DNA of 15,343 nt from JBQLZO01 sp052168315 (GTDB taxonomy: Bacteria; Planctomycetota; Phycisphaerae; Phycisphaerales; UBA1924): NCBI GenBank assembly GCA_052168315.1, contig JBQLZO010000051.1, forward strand, positions 1-15,343, in the 5' to 3' direction. Positions 13,435-15,343 of this stretch are shown here, piece by piece (positions within the stretch are counted from its first letter, which is position 1; every line of letters starts with the position of its first letter). Below the pieces are notes generated by a model, which worked only from the letters and a program-made list of their open reading frames with translations, was not told the origin of the DNA and searched no databases. The position numbers and the translations under genes are program-made.

Positions 13435-15198
13435 TCAAGTCCCGAACTGCGAAAGCAGCAGCCCCAGATCCTCCGAGTCCACCTCCCCATCGTTCGTCAC
13501 ATCGGCCCGCCGATCGCTCGAAGTCCCCACCGAGCCCCACGAACTCAGCAGGAACCCGAGATCGTCCGAGTTGACCTGATCCCCGCTCCCAACAAAGTCG
13601 CACACCCGCGGCGCTGCGATCGTCAGGTGCTGGTTCGCCGGAACATCGTGCAGCTCCGTCACATACCCGCGCGCCCACCGCACCCGCAGCGTGTCGATCG
13701 TCTCCGCATCGCCCAGACCCAGGTGCGCGCAGATCTCGCTCGTCCCGAGATAGTTCGGCCCGCCGTCCACCTCGAAGATGTGCGTCTGGCCGCCCACCAC
13801 CGCCTCGACACGGCTGTTCAGCCCGTTCGGCGCGATCAGCGGGTTCGCCATCGTGTCGAAGGTCACATGGATCCAGTTCGCCGCATCGCTCGTGTTCCGG
13901 TACAGCTTGTTGAACTCGTTGTTGAAGGTCATCGCCAGGTCCATCCGCCCGTCGCGGTCGTAGTCCAGGTACGACAGCGAACGACCCTCGGCCAGGAACA
14001 CCAGCCCGGAGTCCAGCGCCATCTCCGTGAAGGTCAGGTCGCCGTTGTTCCGCCACAGGTAGATCTGCTCGAACGAGTGCTCGCTGTTGAACGGCCGACC
14101 GTTGATCTCCGCGATGTCCGGCAGCGTGTCGTGATCGAAGTCGATCCCCACCGTCCCCCACCCCCAGCCCCCATCGTCCACCCCGCACAAAGCCGCCGAC
14201 TCCACGAACGCCGCATCACCCTGGTTGATGTACAGCTTGTTCCCCTCGCCCGAGTTCGGCTGCTGCACATCCAGATAGATCGAAGTCACATACCAGTCCA
14301 GCAGACCATCCTTCGTGAAGTCCGCCAGGCACTGCCCCATCCCGTTCTGGTCGTGCCCCGTCCCGCTCGCCACCGTGATGTCCGTGAAGGTCCCATCCCC
14401 GTTGTTGTGGAACAGCCGGCTCGTGCTGAAGTCCGCCGAGAACAGCAGGTCAGGCCACCCATCATTGTCGATGTCCGCGAACCGCGACTGGAACCCCCAT
14501 GTGTTCGGCGGGAAGGTCAGCGCCACGCCCGTCACATCCGTGAAGGTCCCATCCCCATCGTTCCGGTACAGCCGGTTCCCCGTCGAAGGCCCGAACCACG
14601 CCGCGACGCACAGATCAAGATCACCATCAAGATCGTAATCGCCGAACGAGCACCCGAAACCGCTCGGGAACACATACGAGGTGTGCTGAACCCCCGCCTC
14701 CACCGCCACATCCGTGAACGACCCATCCCCGTTGTTCCGGTACAGCCGGTTCTTCCCCAGCTGCCCCTGCCCGTGCATCCCCGTCCCGAAACTCGTGACA
14801 TAGATGTCAAGCCACCCATCCCCGTTGTAGTCCCCCGCGCACGCCCCGCACCCGCCGTGCTCCTGCGCCACGCCCCACTCCGACGCCCGATCCGTGAAGG
14901 TCCCATCCCCATTGTTCATGAACAGACGATCCGCGCCCACACCGCCCGACACCCAGAAGATGTCCGGCCACCCATCATTATCAAAGTCGCCCACCGCCAT
15001 CCCGCCGATCATGTTCGCCTGCGGCATCGGAACGAACGCCGCGCTCGGCTCATGCTTGAACGACACCCCGCACCCGACCGTCTCATCAACAAAGTCGATC
15101 GGCGTTGCCCCCGCCCCGCCGCCCAGCACGATCCCCACCCCGGCACCGATCGACGCCAGCACCACCCGCACATCCGCAGCCATTCTCGCACGCATCAT
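13435..15198 (-). CDS. Secreted CRTAC1-like FG-GAP propeller protein with ASPIC/UnbV domain and dockerin-like tail
   Basis: 587 residues. A signal peptide (core VVLASIGAGVGIVLGGGAGA, about 12-32) shows export. Seven calcium-loop motifs follow: DFDNDGWPD, DYNGDGWLD, DYDLDGDLD, DIDNDGWPD, DFTKDGLLD, DFDHDTLPD and DYDRDGRMD. Most blades also carry NxGDGTFTD, giving a seven-bladed integrin-alpha-like propeller (about 65-445). An ASPIC/UnbV domain is at about 455-527 (GLNSRVEAVVGG...LGLGDAETIDTLRVRWARG). The last 55 residues hold two EF-hand-like halves (SGDQVNSDDLGFLLSSWG and TNDGEVDSEDLGLLLSQFG), the dockerin-like tail common in Phycisphaerae exported proteins. It probably works at or outside the cell surface; its ligand is unknown. 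GGAGGAG lies 6 nt before ATG 15198, which decides this start over one 13 codons upstream. Cys residues (VGCGV, CGACAG, CSFG) may form disulfides. Confidence 0.9.
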   Translation of the reverse strand: MMRARMAADVRVVLASIGAGVGIVLGGGAGATPIDFVDETVGCGVSFKHEPSAAFVPMPQANMIGGMAVGDFDNDGWPDIFWVSGGVGADRLFMNNGDGTFTDRASEWGVAQEHGGCGACAGDYNGDGWLDIYVTSFGTGMHGQGQLGKNRLYRNNGDGSFTDVAVEAGVQHTSYVFPSGFGCSFGDYDLDGDLDLCVAAWFGPSTGNRLYRNDGDGTFTDVTGVALTFPPNTWGFQSRFADIDNDGWPDLLFSADFSTSRLFHNNGDGTFTDITVASGTGHDQNGMGQCLADFTKDGLLDWYVTSIYLDVQQPNSGEGNKLYINQGDAAFVESAALCGVDDGGWGWGTVGIDFDHDTLPDIAEINGRPFNSEHSFEQIYLWRNNGDLTFTEMALDSGLVFLAEGRSLSYLDYDRDGRMDLAMTFNNEFNKLYRNTSDAANWIHVTFDTMANPLIAPNGLNSRVEAVVGGQTHIFEVDGGPNYLGTSEICAHLGLGDAETIDTLRVRWARGYVTELHDVPANQHLTIAAPRVCDFVGSGDQVNSDDLGFLLSSWGSVGTSSDRRADVTNDGEVDSEDLGLLLSQFGT

Positions 15199-15296
15199 CG
15201 GTCGCTCCTCCTCCGGTTCGCTCTCCAGTTCACACACACTTGCTCACGCATTGACGCAGAACAACGCCCGCGCTCCACGCCTGGATCAGCCCCACA

Positions 15297-15332
15297 CCCC
15301 CCCCCCCCCCCCCCCCCTCGCCCCCCCCCCCC
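15297..15332. repeat. Poly-C tracts (21 and 12 nt) upstream of the propeller gene
   Basis: C21, TCG, C12 on the + strand; read in the gene's direction this is G12-CGA-G21, about 100-135 nt before the start at 15198. It may be a slippage-prone promoter-region tract or an assembly or sequencing artefact at the window edge. Read depth would decide between them. Confidence 0.6.
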
Positions 15333-15343
15333 AAAGTCCGAAC

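Noticed and set aside
13172..14188. A 338-codon - strand frame
   Set aside because: A second frame on the same strand as the propeller gene, Arg/Gly-rich and running into the intergenic repeats. The propeller frame has seven calcium loops and the right ribosome site.

Overview
The window is high-GC DNA from what looks like a planctomycete, most likely of the Phycisphaerae lineage. The pointers are a secreted CRTAC-type beta-propeller protein ending in a dockerin-like 'GDxVNSDDLGxLLxxWG' tail, a secreted prenyltransferase/squalene-oxidase-repeat protein of planctomycete type, and intergenic hairpin repeats. The assignment rests on recalled family traits, not on a search. The + strand is C-rich throughout: + strand genes favour C-ending codons and - strand genes G-ending codons, which fits replication-linked strand skew.

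Layout, left to right. (1) 1-3375, - strand: a run of three related exported proteins. Two are NfeD/ClpP-class serine-peptidase-like paralogues, one with a plausible nucleophile Ser and one without; the third is cut by the window edge. All three begin the mature protein with the same short 'LK-x-G...GEI' module. (2) 3752-5122, - strand: a CCA-adding enzyme/poly(A)-polymerase family protein. Divergent from it is a 62-residue membrane protein, followed by the secreted toroid-repeat protein (5413-6969). (3) 7006-8028: a cation diffusion facilitator, whose 3' end overlaps by 100 bp the convergent gene for a roughly ten-helix membrane protein (7929-9005). A YceI-family protein (9210-9857, -) follows. 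(4) 10160-11242: a MoxR AAA+ ATPase, divergent from yceI, without its usual DUF58/VWA partners next to it.

(5) 11243-13434 looks accessory. It has long non-coding stretches with small hairpins, a pyrimidine tract and repeated motifs, plus two small single-helix membrane proteins of unknown function. The second (12463-13020) has AT-richer codons unlike the rest of the window. (6) 13435-15198, - strand: a seven-bladed FG-GAP/ASPIC-UnbV protein with a dockerin-like C-terminus. Its stop codon is followed at once by a strong G-quadruplex motif. A 21+12 nt poly-C tract lies upstream, at the right edge.

The most notable signals are as follows. Three GTG-start genes (at 5122, 5177 and 7006) each have a -10-like hexamer exactly 6 nt before the GTG and no Shine-Dalgarno, as expected for leaderless mRNAs. 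A tandem active/inactive peptidase-like pair shares an N-terminal module. A cation transporter has a His/Ser/Pro tail encoded antisense to its neighbour. I found no tRNA, rRNA, CRISPR array, transposase or integrase, and no clearly new defence or biosynthetic system.
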